A stretch of DNA of 64,000 nt from Bryobacter sp. (GTDB lineage: Bacteria; Acidobacteriota; Terriglobia; Bryobacterales; Bryobacteraceae). Below the pieces are notes generated by a model. It was not told where the DNA came from and did not search any database. It worked only from the letters and a program-made list of their open reading frames with translations. Every line of letters begins with the position of its first letter. Within the stretch, counting starts at the first letter, position 1. Position numbers and translations under genes: made by a program. The stretch covers positions 186,001 to 250,000 of the forward strand of contig JALHNH010000003.1 in assembly GCA_022843625.1 (NCBI GenBank), given 5' to 3'. Below are positions 1 to 7,674 of this stretch, piece by piece.

Positions 1-64
1 ATAGGGTGACGAGGCGGTCGTAGTTATAAACGGTGCGGTGGTGTAAAGCGACTCGAATTGCCAT
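1..64 (-). CDS. Transglutaminase-like protein, N-terminal fragment (cut by window edge)
   Basis: The reverse strand opens an ATG at 64 that reads M-A-I-R-V-A-L-H-H-R-T-V-Y-N-Y-D-R and continues off the left edge without a stop. This matches my recollection of the N-terminus of bacterial transglutaminase-like proteins, which begin with a beta-rich domain containing H-x-T-x-Y-x-Y-D. Only 21 codons are visible, so the catalytic Cys-His-Asp domain cannot be checked. The gene would diverge from the methyltransferase at 227. Confidence 0.55.
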   Translation of the reverse strand, partial: MAIRVALHHRTVYNYDRLVTL

Positions 65-226
65 GAGCTTGAAACATGATTCTGGCATGATGAAAACGAG
101 GTGACAAATCGATAGAGTAAATCGGCTCGATTTGCACACAACATAGCGAGGCAAAAATGTTTTGGATCAGACAGAATGCCGAAAGGGTAAAAGACCTGCT
201 ACGATTCGTTTGGATGCAATCCGAGA
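65..226. other. Divergent intergenic region
   Basis: This 162-base spacer lies between the leftward transglutaminase-like fragment and the rightward methyltransferase, so it should hold both promoters. It is more AT-rich than the flanking genes. I see no convincing -35/-10 pair, no strong inverted repeat and no tRNA or riboswitch fold. Confidence 0.4.
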
Positions 227-835
227 ATGATTAATCGCAAGCCTGCACAGGAATCGTTTCGCGAGCATATATTGCTGTTGCGAGAGTTTGTGCGCGCTCC
301 GCTATCAACGGCTACCATTGCGCCGAGTTCGAGGCATTTGGCGCATCGGATGGCGTTGTCGGTGGATTTGGAGAAGGCGGGTTCGGTGGTTGAACTAGGA
401 CCGGGTACGGGTGCTCTTACCAGCGAGTTGTTGCGGCGGTTGCGGCACGATGCACGGTTCCTGGCTGTTGAGCTGAATCCTGTGTTGGCGGCGGATTGGC
501 AGCGGCAGTTTCCCCGGCATCAGATGGCAGTGGGTAGTGTTGCGGATTTGCGGCAGATTTGTTCTCAACATCAGATTGGGAATGTGGACTGTATTGTCAG
601 TGCGCTGCCCTGGCCCTCGTTTCCGTCGGAATTGCAAGAATCTGGACTGGAAGAGGTTGTGGATGTGCTGAGGCCCGGTGGCCAGATGGTGACTTTTGGG
701 TATCACGTGGGGATGCTGATGCCGTCGGGGAGAAATTTCGTTCGGCTGATTGAGCAGAAGTTTCGTAGAGTGGAGCGGTTGAAGTGGGTTTGGCGGAATT
801 TGCCGCCGGCTTATATTCTGCGGTGTACGAAATGA
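227..835 (+). CDS. Class I SAM-dependent methyltransferase (phospholipid N-methyltransferase / KsgA-like fold)
   Basis: A 202-residue protein with a Rossmann-type methyltransferase core. Motif I is V-E-L-G-P-G-T-G near residues 55-62, followed by an acidic strand end (A-V-E-L-N) that should bind the ribose of S-adenosylmethionine. The N-terminus contains F-V-R-A-P-L-S-T-A-T-I-A-P-S-S-R, a stretch typical of PmtA-like phospholipid methyltransferases and rRNA dimethylase relatives. The family usually modifies phosphatidylethanolamine or a related substrate, but the substrate cannot be read from sequence. The stop overlaps the next start (ATGATGG at 832), so the two genes are probably cotranslated. 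Confidence 0.8.
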   Translation: MINRKPAQESFREHILLLREFVRAPLSTATIAPSSRHLAHRMALSVDLEKAGSVVELGPGTGALTSELLRRLRHDARFLAVELNPVLAADWQRQFPRHQMAVGSVADLRQICSQHQIGNVDCIVSALPWPSFPSELQESGLEEVVDVLRPGGQMVTFGYHVGMLMPSGRNFVRLIEQKFRRVERLKWVWRNLPPAYILRCTK

Positions 836-1458
836 TGGACCGCCGGGGATTCTGTTTGATGCCACTCGCTTTGCAGGCAGCCGATGTGGAGGAATGGAAG
901 TTTGACCGGCTGGATCGATTGGGGCGACATGCGACGCGGGTGGAGGGGAAGCCGAAGCTGTTGGATGGCGGGATTGCGTTTGATGGGGTGAAGGATGCGC
1001 TTTATCTGGATGTGCATCCGCTGGCTGGGGCTAAGGAGTTTAGCTGGGAGTTGGTGTTTCGGCCGGCGCGTGGGGGAAATCCGGAGCAGCGGTGTTTTCA
1101 TTTGACCGAGAACGGATCGACGCACCGGATGTTGTTTGAGACACGGCTGATTGGGGACAAGTGGTGTCTTGATTCGTTTGCGGCTAGCTCGACGGGGCAA
1201 CAGGCGCTGATGGACCGGACGAAGCTGCATACGCTGGACGAGTGGCATCATGTGGCGATGGTTTATGACGGGCGGGAGTTTCGGCATTATGTGAATCACA
1301 AGCTGGAATTGAGTGCGGCGGTGGCGCTGGCGCCGCAGGGTGAGGGGAAGTGCTCGGTTGGGGTTCGCTACAACAAGGTGGATTATTTCAAAGGGACGAT
1401 GCGGCTGGCTCGGTTTCATAAGCGGGCTTTGAGTGCGAACGAGTTTTGCTCCTGGTAG
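832..1458 (+). CDS. LamG/concanavalin A-like domain protein
   Basis: About 208 residues. The ATG at 832 or 835 is chosen because it overlaps the methyltransferase stop; a longer reading from 784 would run far into that gene. After a short hydrophobic start (around LMPLALQAA) the protein is one jelly-roll-like domain. It has the LamG-type pattern of F-S-W-E-L-V-F, W-H-H-V-A-M-V-Y-D-G, and a closing G-T-M-R-L-A-R-F-H-K-R-A-L-S segment near the C-terminus. Such domains bind carbohydrate or protein ligands and are usually exported. There is no catalytic module, so it is likely a binding or structural protein. Confidence 0.65.
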   Translation: MMDRRGFCLMPLALQAADVEEWKFDRLDRLGRHATRVEGKPKLLDGGIAFDGVKDALYLDVHPLAGAKEFSWELVFRPARGGNPEQRCFHLTENGSTHRMLFETRLIGDKWCLDSFAASSTGQQALMDRTKLHTLDEWHHVAMVYDGREFRHYVNHKLELSAAVALAPQGEGKCSVGVRYNKVDYFKGTMRLARFHKRALSANEFCSW

Positions 1459-1505
1459 GGGCCGGGTTTCACCAGATTGCAATGAGTTGCGGGTAGGCTG
1501 GTAGG

Positions 1506-2564
1506 GTGAAATTTTCTCTTTTTAGTGGACTTGTTTTTGTTGGTTTGGGTTTTGGTCAGTTGATGACCGATGTGCAGATTCTGGGTAGCCATAACAGTTA
1601 TCACGCCGGGTTGGGGAAGAGTGAGATGGCTTACCTGGCGAAGGTGAATCCGAAGCTGGCGGAGTCGCTCGACTATACGCATCCGCCGCTGGAGGAACAG
1701 CTTGCTTTTGGGGTTCGGAAGTTTGAATTTGATGTGTTTAGCGATACGAAGGGCGGGTTGTTTGCAAAGCCTGCGATTGTTGGGTTGGCGGCGAAGGCGG
1801 GGCTTCCTGCGGATGAGGCTTACGCGAAGCTTGGGGTGATGGGGAAGCCGGGATTCAAGGTGATCCATGTGCAGGACCTGGATTACCGGAGTTCTTGTCA
1901 GCCGTTTGTGGAGTGTTTGACGATGCTGCGGGATTGGTCTAAGAAGCATCCTCGGCATTTGCCGATTTATGTGTTGGTGGAGACTAAGACGGGGAACCCT
2001 CGGCCGGAGTTTATGGTGACTCCGGAGGTGGTGACGGGGGAGACGCTGGATGCTCTGGATGCGGAGATACGGTCTGTCTTTGAGGCAACGCAATTGATTA
2101 CGCCGGATTTGGTTCGTGGGGATTTTAAGACTCTTGAGGAGGCTGTGCTTGCGCGGGGATGGCCGAGCCTTGAGGCGGGGCGGGGGAAGGTTGTGTTTCT
2201 GTTTGACCAGGAGAATGTGACGGGGTTGTATACGAAGGGGAGGCCGAGTCTGGAGGGGCGAGTGGTGTTTACCAATGCGAAGCCGGGGACGCCGGATGCG
2301 GCGTTTGTGAAGATGAACGATGCTTCGTCTGCCCGGATTGCGGAATTGGTGAAGGCGGGGTATCTGGTGAGGACGATGAGCGATGGGGTGAAGGACGGGA
2401 AAAAGAGGGACGCCGCTTTGGCTAGCGGCGCCCAGATTGTTAGTACCGATTATTACTTCTCGAAGAAGACGGCTTCGGGTTATGGGGTGGATTTTGGGGG
2501 TGGGATTGCTCGGTGCAATCCCGTTCGGGTGTCTGCTTGTAAGGCTGGGTTGCTGGTTGAGTAG
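1506..2564 (+). CDS. Secreted Ca2+-dependent phosphoinositide phospholipase C-like protein
   Basis: A 352-residue protein beginning at GTG 1506 with a signal peptide (MKFSLFSGLVFVGLGFGQ). The mature part starts with Q-I-L-G-S-H-N-S-Y-H, whose His is the expected catalytic residue of the TIM-barrel phosphodiesterase fold. It is followed by V-R-K-F-E-F-D-V-F and a second His in K-V-I-H-V-Q-D-L-D. This arrangement is that of the Ca2+-dependent PI-PLC-C1 family, which cleaves phosphodiester bonds of inositol phospholipids. It is expected outside the cytoplasm. The gene ends directly against the converging gene at 2565, and no terminator is visible between them. Confidence 0.8.
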   Translation: MKFSLFSGLVFVGLGFGQLMTDVQILGSHNSYHAGLGKSEMAYLAKVNPKLAESLDYTHPPLEEQLAFGVRKFEFDVFSDTKGGLFAKPAIVGLAAKAGLPADEAYAKLGVMGKPGFKVIHVQDLDYRSSCQPFVECLTMLRDWSKKHPRHLPIYVLVETKTGNPRPEFMVTPEVVTGETLDALDAEIRSVFEATQLITPDLVRGDFKTLEEAVLARGWPSLEAGRGKVVFLFDQENVTGLYTKGRPSLEGRVVFTNAKPGTPDAAFVKMNDASSARIAELVKAGYLVRTMSDGVKDGKKRDAALASGAQIVSTDYYFSKKTASGYGVDFGGGIARCNPVRVSACKAGLLVE

Positions 2565-3287
2565 CTAGTCTACGATGCGGGCGGAGATTACGAAGATGAG
2601 GGCTCCGTCTTTGGAGGAGGCGTTGGTCTTGCCTACTACTACTTGCTGGCCGCTCTTCATGTCGAGTGAAGTGTTGATGCCGACCTCGCGAAATTGGAAT
2701 AGATTCTCGCCGGTTTTGTATGGCATGCGAACTCCCACCCGGACATCGTTGAATTTGATGGATTGACCTGTGAGCGAGAGGTCGGCTCGGAGGTTGTAGT
2801 TTGGGGCGGCGCTTTCGGGGACTTCCTGCCACACCAAGACACCGGAGGATTCGACTCGCTTGCCATCCCGGACTCTCAGGATTTGAGTTTCGAGGTTGTT
2901 GAAGGTGGTGAGGTTGGTGACTTGCTTTAGCTGCTGGATTACTGCGTTGAGCGAAGCGGGGGCATCGCCCTTTTCGGTTATGCCTGATTTGCCGTGAAGG
3001 ATGTTGAGGGTGATTTCGACGTTGCGATCGGCAATGGTAAGTGCTGGCCGAGGTTTGTAGTAGCGGCGAAATACCGCTTCAGATTCATCGAGTTTTTCTT
3101 TCGTTTCTGCATAGAGTGTGACTATTTTTAGTACTGGGTCGAAGTGATAGCCAACGTTGTTGGGTTGGAAGACCTTGTAAAATCGTTCGGCTTGATCTGT
3201 GCCGTCGGGTTCATACTCGAGAGTTCGGCTGATCCGAATTTGGGCGGCCAAGAGGCTAGATAGTGTAAGCAGTAATAGGAATTTCAT
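2565..3287 (-). CDS. Exported hypothetical protein of an ECF sigma module
   Basis: About 240 residues with a signal peptide (MKFLLLLTLSSLLAAQ). The start at 3287 is preferred because its ATG overlaps the TGA of the upstream gene; a TTG at 3299 is possible. No catalytic motif is recognised. The mid-region alternates strands and charged helices, and the C-terminus (F-R-E-V-G-I-N-T-S-L-D-M then a final V-I-S-A-R-I-V-D strand) is vaguely like domains of secretin or type IV pilus-associated periplasmic proteins. It is the last gene of a sigma factor / membrane protein / exported protein operon, so its level probably follows the sigma factor. Confidence 0.6.
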   Translation of the reverse strand: MKFLLLLTLSSLLAAQIRISRTLEYEPDGTDQAERFYKVFQPNNVGYHFDPVLKIVTLYAETKEKLDESEAVFRRYYKPRPALTIADRNVEITLNILHGKSGITEKGDAPASLNAVIQQLKQVTNLTTFNNLETQILRVRDGKRVESSGVLVWQEVPESAAPNYNLRADLSLTGQSIKFNDVRVGVRMPYKTGENLFQFREVGINTSLDMKSGQQVVVGKTNASSKDGALIFVISARIVD

Positions 3288-3646
3288 TCGAGGCTCCAAT
3301 AGATAACAACGTTCTTGTCGGTGGAGGCCAACTGGACGGTGTGTTCGTCCAGCATCGTGGCCTTTGGTTTTGCGCGGCGAAAAGAGAGGGTCGCGGGCGC
3401 GGGGACTGGGATGAATAGATCGGGGACGGTGATGATGGCTTTGCCGGGATCGGGTAAGGGGATGTGTGGCTGGCTTGTGGGCAGGCTCGCTATAGTTGCG
3501 GCGAGGAGGGCTGCGGCGGCTAGCGTGTAGCGGGTGATGCGGCGGCGTCGCAGGGTTTGGTGGACTCGCGGGGCGATGCGGTTTAGCGAGTCCTCGGGGA
3601 GGGGCTCGTTGCGCAGGTCTGTGAGGAGGAGGTCTAGATCATCCAT
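3284..3646 (-). CDS. Small single-pass membrane protein, candidate anti-sigma factor
   Basis: A 120-residue protein with an acidic N-terminus (MDDLDLLLTDLRNEPLPED), a basic stretch R-R-R-R-I-T-R at about 33-39, one membrane segment at about 40-58 and a C-terminal extracytoplasmic part. It lacks the HxxxCxxC of zinc anti-sigma domains. Its start overlaps the end of the ECF sigma gene by 13 bases and its stop overlaps the next gene, a translationally coupled layout typical of sigma/anti-sigma pairs. The anti-sigma role is inferred from position and topology only. Confidence 0.6.
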   Translation of the reverse strand: MDDLDLLLTDLRNEPLPEDSLNRIAPRVHQTLRRRRITRYTLAAAALLAATIASLPTSQPHIPLPDPGKAIITVPDLFIPVPAPATLSFRRAKPKATMLDEHTVQLASTDKNVVIYWSLE

Positions 3647-4146
3647 TGCTTGAGCTTCTCCTTGGCGCGATGGATGGAGGTGCGGACGGTTTCTTCGGTG
3701 CAGTCCAGGATGTTTGCTACTTCGCGGCTGTTGAGGCCTTCGAGGTCTCGCAGGACGAGACAGGCTCGCTCGCGTTCTGGCAGTTTTGCGATTTGGCGGG
3801 CGAGGCGTTGTTGTTTTTGTTCGAGGTCCAGTTGTTGCTCGGGGTTGCGTTGCGGGGACTGGAGGGTTTCGAGGGTTGCTTCGCCTGTTTGGGGTTTTCG
3901 CTTTCGGATCTGATCGAGACAGAGGTTGACGGTGATGCGGTAGATCCAGGGGGCGGTGGGTTCTTCTTTGGTTTTGTAGAGGCGGAGGAAGACTTCCTGG
4001 GTGATGTCTTCGGCGTCTGATTTTTCTCCGAGGATGCGCCAGGCGGTGCGAAAGACCATCGCTTTGTGGCGCTCTATGAGATCGTCGAGCTGCACGGGCG
4101 TGGTGGCCTCGAGGGTAAAATCGAATTGTGCAGTGAGCTCGAACAT
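3634..4146 (-). CDS. ECF-type RNA polymerase sigma factor
   Basis: A 170-residue sigma-70 family factor with only regions 2 and 4. Region 2 contains D-A-E-D-I-T-Q-E-V-F-L-R-L-Y at about 45-58 and the core-binding segment around W-R-I-L-G. Region 4 ends with a helix-turn-helix (N-S-R-E-V-A-N-I-L-D-C-T then V-R-T-S-I-H-R-A-K-E-K-L) at about 139-165. It would direct RNA polymerase to a small regulon in response to an envelope or other signal relayed by the membrane protein encoded next. The three genes overlap or abut, so it probably controls its own operon. The target promoter motif is not evident. Confidence 0.9.
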   Translation of the reverse strand: MFELTAQFDFTLEATTPVQLDDLIERHKAMVFRTAWRILGEKSDAEDITQEVFLRLYKTKEEPTAPWIYRITVNLCLDQIRKRKPQTGEATLETLQSPQRNPEQQLDLEQKQQRLARQIAKLPERERACLVLRDLEGLNSREVANILDCTEETVRTSIHRAKEKLKQWMI

Positions 4147-4220
4147 CTTGCTTCTGCTGTTAGAACGTTTGCCGAGGGCAAAGCGTTGACAAGAAAGTTA
4201 TTGTTTCGGTAAGGCGACGG

Positions 4221-4430
4221 CTAGACTGCTTCGACCAGTTCGAAGTGCGATGGTTCGGGGATCGGATCGCCGTCTTCACGCATCGAGGCGAGGTGCATTT
4301 CCATTGCCTTCGCCATTCTTGTCCTTGTTTCTTCGAGGGTGCGGCCTGTAGCAACGCAGCCGGGGAGATCCGGCGCGTATGCGCCATAGCCCGTAGAAGA
4401 CTTCTCGAAAAGGACCGGAAATTTGTTCAT
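4221..4430 (-). CDS. hicB: HicB-family antitoxin (orphaned)
   Basis: A 69-residue HicB-type protein. It carries the characteristic partial RNase-H-like fold signature F-E-K-S-S-T-G-Y-G-A-Y-A-P-D-L-P-G-C near the N-terminus, followed by the amphipathic T-L-E-E-T helix. HicB proteins neutralise the HicA mRNA interferase. This is the short form without a C-terminal DNA-binding domain. Its start codon overlaps the stop of a truncated hicA relic (4427-4555), so the antitoxin has apparently outlived its toxin. Confidence 0.85.
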   Translation of the reverse strand: MNKFPVLFEKSSTGYGAYAPDLPGCVATGRTLEETRTRMAKAMEMHLASMREDGDPIPEPSHFELVEAV

Positions 4431-4555
4431 GGGATGTCTGCTTGCTTCATTATAGACTTCAGTGTTTTCGGCGGCATCTCGTCGGATTCGTCACCTACGA
4501 CCGTGAACTTTCCCGGCTTGTTAGGATGGGCGACATAGGCATTGCCTAATTGCTG
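4427..4555 (-). pseudogene. hicA: hicA toxin relic, C-terminal part only
   Basis: Upstream of hicB on the same strand, one frame reads Q-Q-L-G-N-A-Y-V-A-H-P-N-K-P-G-K, then a T-V-V-like strand and P-P-K-T-L-K-S-I-M-K-Q-A-D-I-P before TGA. This aligns with the second half of HicA (R-x-x-G-S-H-x-x-F-x-H-P-x-K-P-G ... G-T-L-x-S-I-L-K-Q-A). The catalytic His of the G-S-H motif appears replaced (G-N-A). The frame is closed upstream by TGA at 4556-4558 and has no suitable start, so the first half is missing. The stop overlaps hicB in the standard ATGA manner. Confidence 0.7.
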
Positions 4556-4593
4556 TCATTTGCAAAGTGACAGGCAAAACGTCGACTAGAACT

Positions 4594-6609
4594 CTATTGT
4601 TTTGGCAGGGCGAATGCCAGGTACTTCGAGCCGGAGGGGGCTCCGCTTTTGCCTCCGCCGCAGGCTATTACTATGTACTGGCGGCCTTGCCACTCGTAGA
4701 CTTCCGGGGTGGCGTTGCCGGCGGCGGGTAGATCGGTTTGCCATAGGAGTTTGCCGGTTTTCTTGTCGAAGGCTCGGAATTTGTTGTCGAAATTCGTCGC
4801 GGCGATGAAGACCAGGCCTGAGGCCGTTACGATGGGGCCTCCGTAGTTTTCACTGCCTGTGTCGGGCTGGTTGAGCTTGGGGTGTTCGCCGAGGGGGATC
4901 TGCCAGGCGATGGTTCCTTTGTTGAGGTCTATGGCGGAGAGGGTTCCCCAGGGAGGGGCGATTGCGGGGTAGCCGTCGGGGTCCAGGAATTTGTTGTAGC
5001 CGTCCATGGTGTAGGGGAGTTGGGGGTTGAGGGTTTGGCTGGTGGCGGCTACTTTTTCGTTGGCTCCGGTGGCTACGTAGTTGACTATCGCTCGCAGTTC
5101 GAGACGGCTGAGGTTGGAATAGGCTGGCATGCGGCCGGCTCCGTTGCGGATGATGGCTCCTAGATCGTCGGTGGAGAGTTTCTTGCCTATGTTGATCAGG
5201 GTAGGGAATTCGGGTGGGGTGCCGGCGAGGTCTTCGCGGTGGCAACTGGCGCAGTTTTTGAGATAGAGGGCTTTGCCGTCGGCGCTGCCTCCGGGGCGGG
5301 GGATGATTTTCAGGACCCAGGCCATTTCGTTTGCATTGACGTAGAAGAGGCCGGTTTCGGGATCGAAGGCCTGGCCGCCCCATTCTGCGCCGCCGTCGAA
5401 GCCGGGGAAGATGAGGGTGCCTTCCATCGAAGGTGGGGTGAATTGGGGGCCGGTTTTGAGTTTGGCGAATTGCTCTGCGACGGCTGCGAAGGTGCCTGGG
5501 GTGCGGTGGGAGAGGATGGCTTCGGTGACCTGCTGGCGAGCGAAGGGCGGGGGTGCTACGGGCAAGCCCTGGCGCTTGGCTAACTGTTCGCCGGGGATGT
5601 CGGAGGCGGGGACGTCTCGCTCTACGATGTCGAAGATCGGTTTGCCTGTGTCGCGATCAAAGACGAAGACGAAGCCGGATTTGGTGGCTTGTGCTACGGC
5701 GTCTACTGGCTTGCCGTTGCGCTTGAGGGTGACGAGGACTGGGGCGGTGGGGAGATCGCGATCCCAGACGTCATGCTTTACGAACTGGTGGTGCCATTTG
5801 CGCTCGCCGGTTGCGGCATTGAGGGCGAGGAGGCAATTGGCGAAGAGGTTGTCGCCGATGCGGTTGGAGCCGTAGAAATCGTAGCTGGCGCTGCCGGTGG
5901 GGACGTAGACGATGCCGCGTTTGGCGTCGAGGGTCATGCCGGCCCAGGAGTTGGCTCCGCCGGTGATTTCGTGGGCGCCTTTGGGCCAGGTGTCGTAGCC
6001 GAATTCGCCGGGCTGGGGGATGGTGTGGAAGGTCCAGCGGAGCTTGCCGGTGTTGACGTCCCAGGCGCGGATGAAGCCGGGGGCGGAGGGGAGGTCTTCA
6101 CTGACGAGGGTGCCGATGATGAGGAGGTCGTTGAAGATGACGCCGGGGGTGGTGTTGGTGACGGAGAGGGTTTGTGGGGGACGGCCGAGGCCTTCGCGGA
6201 GATCGAAGGTGAAGGCGAGTTTGCCGGTTTTGCCGTCGACGGCGTAGATGAATTGGCGGACGCCGTAGAAGACGCGTTCGGTGGTGCCGTTTTTGTAGAG
6301 GGTGATGCCCCGGTTGCGGAATTTGTTGTTGCGCTGGTTGGGTGGGTTTGGATTGAAGGACCATTTCTCGGTGCCGGTGGCGGCGTCGATGGCGACGAGG
6401 CGGCCTTTGGGGGTGGTGGCGTAGAGGACGCCGTTTGAGAAGACGGGGCGGCACTGGATCTCAGAGCCTGGGAAGGCGTCGCTCGTGTCGTATTCCCATG
6501 CCTTGATGAGGTTGGTGACGTTGGCAGGGGTGATTTGTTTGAGGGTGGTGTACTGAGGCTCGGCGGCTGAGACTATGCTGACGAGCATCAGGGCTAGAAC
6601 AAAATGCAT
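4594..6609 (-). CDS. PQQ-dependent (Gcd-like) dehydrogenase with inserted cytochrome c domain
   Basis: A 671-residue periplasmic quinoprotein. A signal peptide (MHFVLALMLVSIVSAA) precedes an eight-bladed propeller with repeated tryptophan-docking motifs such as A-I-D-A-A-T-G-T-E-K-W and A-F-D-K-K-T-G-K-L-L-W. A haem-binding C-A-S-C-H near residue 451 marks a cytochrome c domain inserted between blades. The C-terminus (A-T-P-E-V-Y-E-W-Q-G-R-Q-Y-I-V-I-A-C-G-G-G) resembles membrane glucose dehydrogenase Gcd. It should oxidise a sugar or alcohol using PQQ and pass electrons through its haem. The substrate is unknown. The haem requires a cytochrome c maturation system, and one is encoded at 56.9-64 kb. 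Confidence 0.85.
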   Translation of the reverse strand: MHFVLALMLVSIVSAAEPQYTTLKQITPANVTNLIKAWEYDTSDAFPGSEIQCRPVFSNGVLYATTPKGRLVAIDAATGTEKWSFNPNPPNQRNNKFRNRGITLYKNGTTERVFYGVRQFIYAVDGKTGKLAFTFDLREGLGRPPQTLSVTNTTPGVIFNDLLIIGTLVSEDLPSAPGFIRAWDVNTGKLRWTFHTIPQPGEFGYDTWPKGAHEITGGANSWAGMTLDAKRGIVYVPTGSASYDFYGSNRIGDNLFANCLLALNAATGERKWHHQFVKHDVWDRDLPTAPVLVTLKRNGKPVDAVAQATKSGFVFVFDRDTGKPIFDIVERDVPASDIPGEQLAKRQGLPVAPPPFARQQVTEAILSHRTPGTFAAVAEQFAKLKTGPQFTPPSMEGTLIFPGFDGGAEWGGQAFDPETGLFYVNANEMAWVLKIIPRPGGSADGKALYLKNCASCHREDLAGTPPEFPTLINIGKKLSTDDLGAIIRNGAGRMPAYSNLSRLELRAIVNYVATGANEKVAATSQTLNPQLPYTMDGYNKFLDPDGYPAIAPPWGTLSAIDLNKGTIAWQIPLGEHPKLNQPDTGSENYGGPIVTASGLVFIAATNFDNKFRAFDKKTGKLLWQTDLPAAGNATPEVYEWQGRQYIVIACGGGKSGAPSGSKYLAFALPKQ

Positions 6610-6719
6610 GGTAACTAGAATATCCGCCGGCGGACATGGGGGCCAGGGACGCTGTGAAGTTGATGGCAGGAAAGCTGAATTCGCTTGCTATAGAGTAATT
6701 CTTGAAAGGAGCAGGAAGT

Positions 6720-7613
6720 ATGGATGACAAGACTTGTTTTGATTTCTACGGGCAGATGAGGCGGCGCACAATTTTTGGCGTGGCCGGGGGTGGCATTTTG
6801 GCGGCTACGGGGCCTGGAGTTGTCTGGGGACAGAAGGCGGTACATGCCAGCTCTTCGCGCGTGGTGGAGCGATTCCGGAGCCGCCTTTCCTTTCAGATTT
6901 CAGTGGATGTGGGGACGATTGATCTGGGGCTATCGATAGCTGGTGCGGCGCTGGCTGGCGGGGTGGATATTGTCGAGATGGGGACACCGTTGCTGAAGAC
7001 GCAGGGGGTGGCGAATGTTGTGCCGGCGTTTCGGAAGCGCTTCCCCGAGGCGTTGCTGCTGGCGGATATGAAGACGATGGATGGGGGAGGCGGAGAGGCG
7101 CGTACTGTGTATGCGGGTGGGGGGAATATTGTGGATTTTCTCGCGATGGCGGGGGTGGACACGGCGAAGTCGATTTGTGCGGTGAGGGATGAGTTTCGGC
7201 GGGCTGGTTCTGAGCTGCCGAGGCTTGCGTTTGCCGACATCATGGTGCCGCAGCAGGGCCCGGCTGGGGCGGCTGGTGAAGTTGCGCTGCGGATGGTGGA
7301 GGCGGGTGTGGACGCGGTGGGGGTCCACTTGCAGTCTGATGCGCGGCGGGTGAATCCGAAGTTGATTGAAGACGATTACCTGAGTGAGGTGGCCCTGGGG
7401 GTTTACGCGAAGGTGGGCAAGGCGGTGCCGGTGCAGGTGGTGGGAGGACTGAGTGTAGCGCAGGCCAAGCGTCTGGCGAAGGCGGGTTTAAAGGCGTTTG
7501 TAATTAGCGGGAATATGGGATTGCCGGATAACAATGCCAGATACAACTTGCCAGCGGGGGAGATACAGAAGCTGGTGGCGGGGTTTATTGCCGGGGTGTC
7601 TGGGGGGCTTTGA
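6720..7613 (+). CDS. HUMPS/OMP-decarboxylase family TIM barrel with a Tat-like leader
   Basis: About 297 residues. ATG 6720 is chosen because AAAGGAGCAGG sits just upstream; a TTG at 6702 would include that site. The barrel matches 3-hexulose-6-phosphate synthase and 3-keto-L-gulonate-6-phosphate decarboxylase: D-V-G-T on strand 1, the catalytic D-x-K-x-x-D as L-A-D-M-K-T-M-D, and a phosphate-binding G-G-L-S ... V-I-S-G-N end. These enzymes are normally cytoplasmic, yet this one begins M-R-R-R-T-I-F-G-V-A-G-G-G-I-L-A-A-T-G, a twin-arginine-like leader ending near V-W-G-Q. Either the enzyme is exported or the leader is an anchor. Confidence 0.75.
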   Translation: MDDKTCFDFYGQMRRRTIFGVAGGGILAATGPGVVWGQKAVHASSSRVVERFRSRLSFQISVDVGTIDLGLSIAGAALAGGVDIVEMGTPLLKTQGVANVVPAFRKRFPEALLLADMKTMDGGGGEARTVYAGGGNIVDFLAMAGVDTAKSICAVRDEFRRAGSELPRLAFADIMVPQQGPAGAAGEVALRMVEAGVDAVGVHLQSDARRVNPKLIEDDYLSEVALGVYAKVGKAVPVQVVGGLSVAQAKRLAKAGLKAFVISGNMGLPDNNARYNLPAGEIQKLVAGFIAGVSGGL

Positions 7614-7636
7614 GCCGGGGTCGCCAAATCCTGCTA

Positions 7637-7663
7637 GCATCAAATTTAGTGCGAATTTGATGC
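7637..7663. promoter_or_regulatory. Inverted repeat upstream of the Phd/ParE module (probable operator)
   Basis: Perfect 10-base arms GCATCAAATT (7637-7646) and AATTTGATGC (7654-7663) are separated by a 7-base spacer. The repeat ends next to the ribosome binding site of the antitoxin gene (start 7675). Phd/YefM antitoxins repress their own operon through palindromes of this kind, so an operator is the simplest reading. A transcript hairpin masking the ribosome binding site is an alternative. Confidence 0.65.
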
Positions 7664-7674
7664 AGGAGTTTCAA

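Noticed and set aside
784..831. Upstream start for the LamG-like gene inside the methyltransferase
   Set aside because: It would overlap the methyltransferase by 52 bases, whereas the ATGATG at 832 gives the usual coupled start.
5689..6438. A 249-codon + strand frame opposite the PQQ dehydrogenase
   Set aside because: The product is a low-complexity run of A, V, G, D and E, as expected antisense to a skewed coding sequence. The PQQ gene has real motifs.
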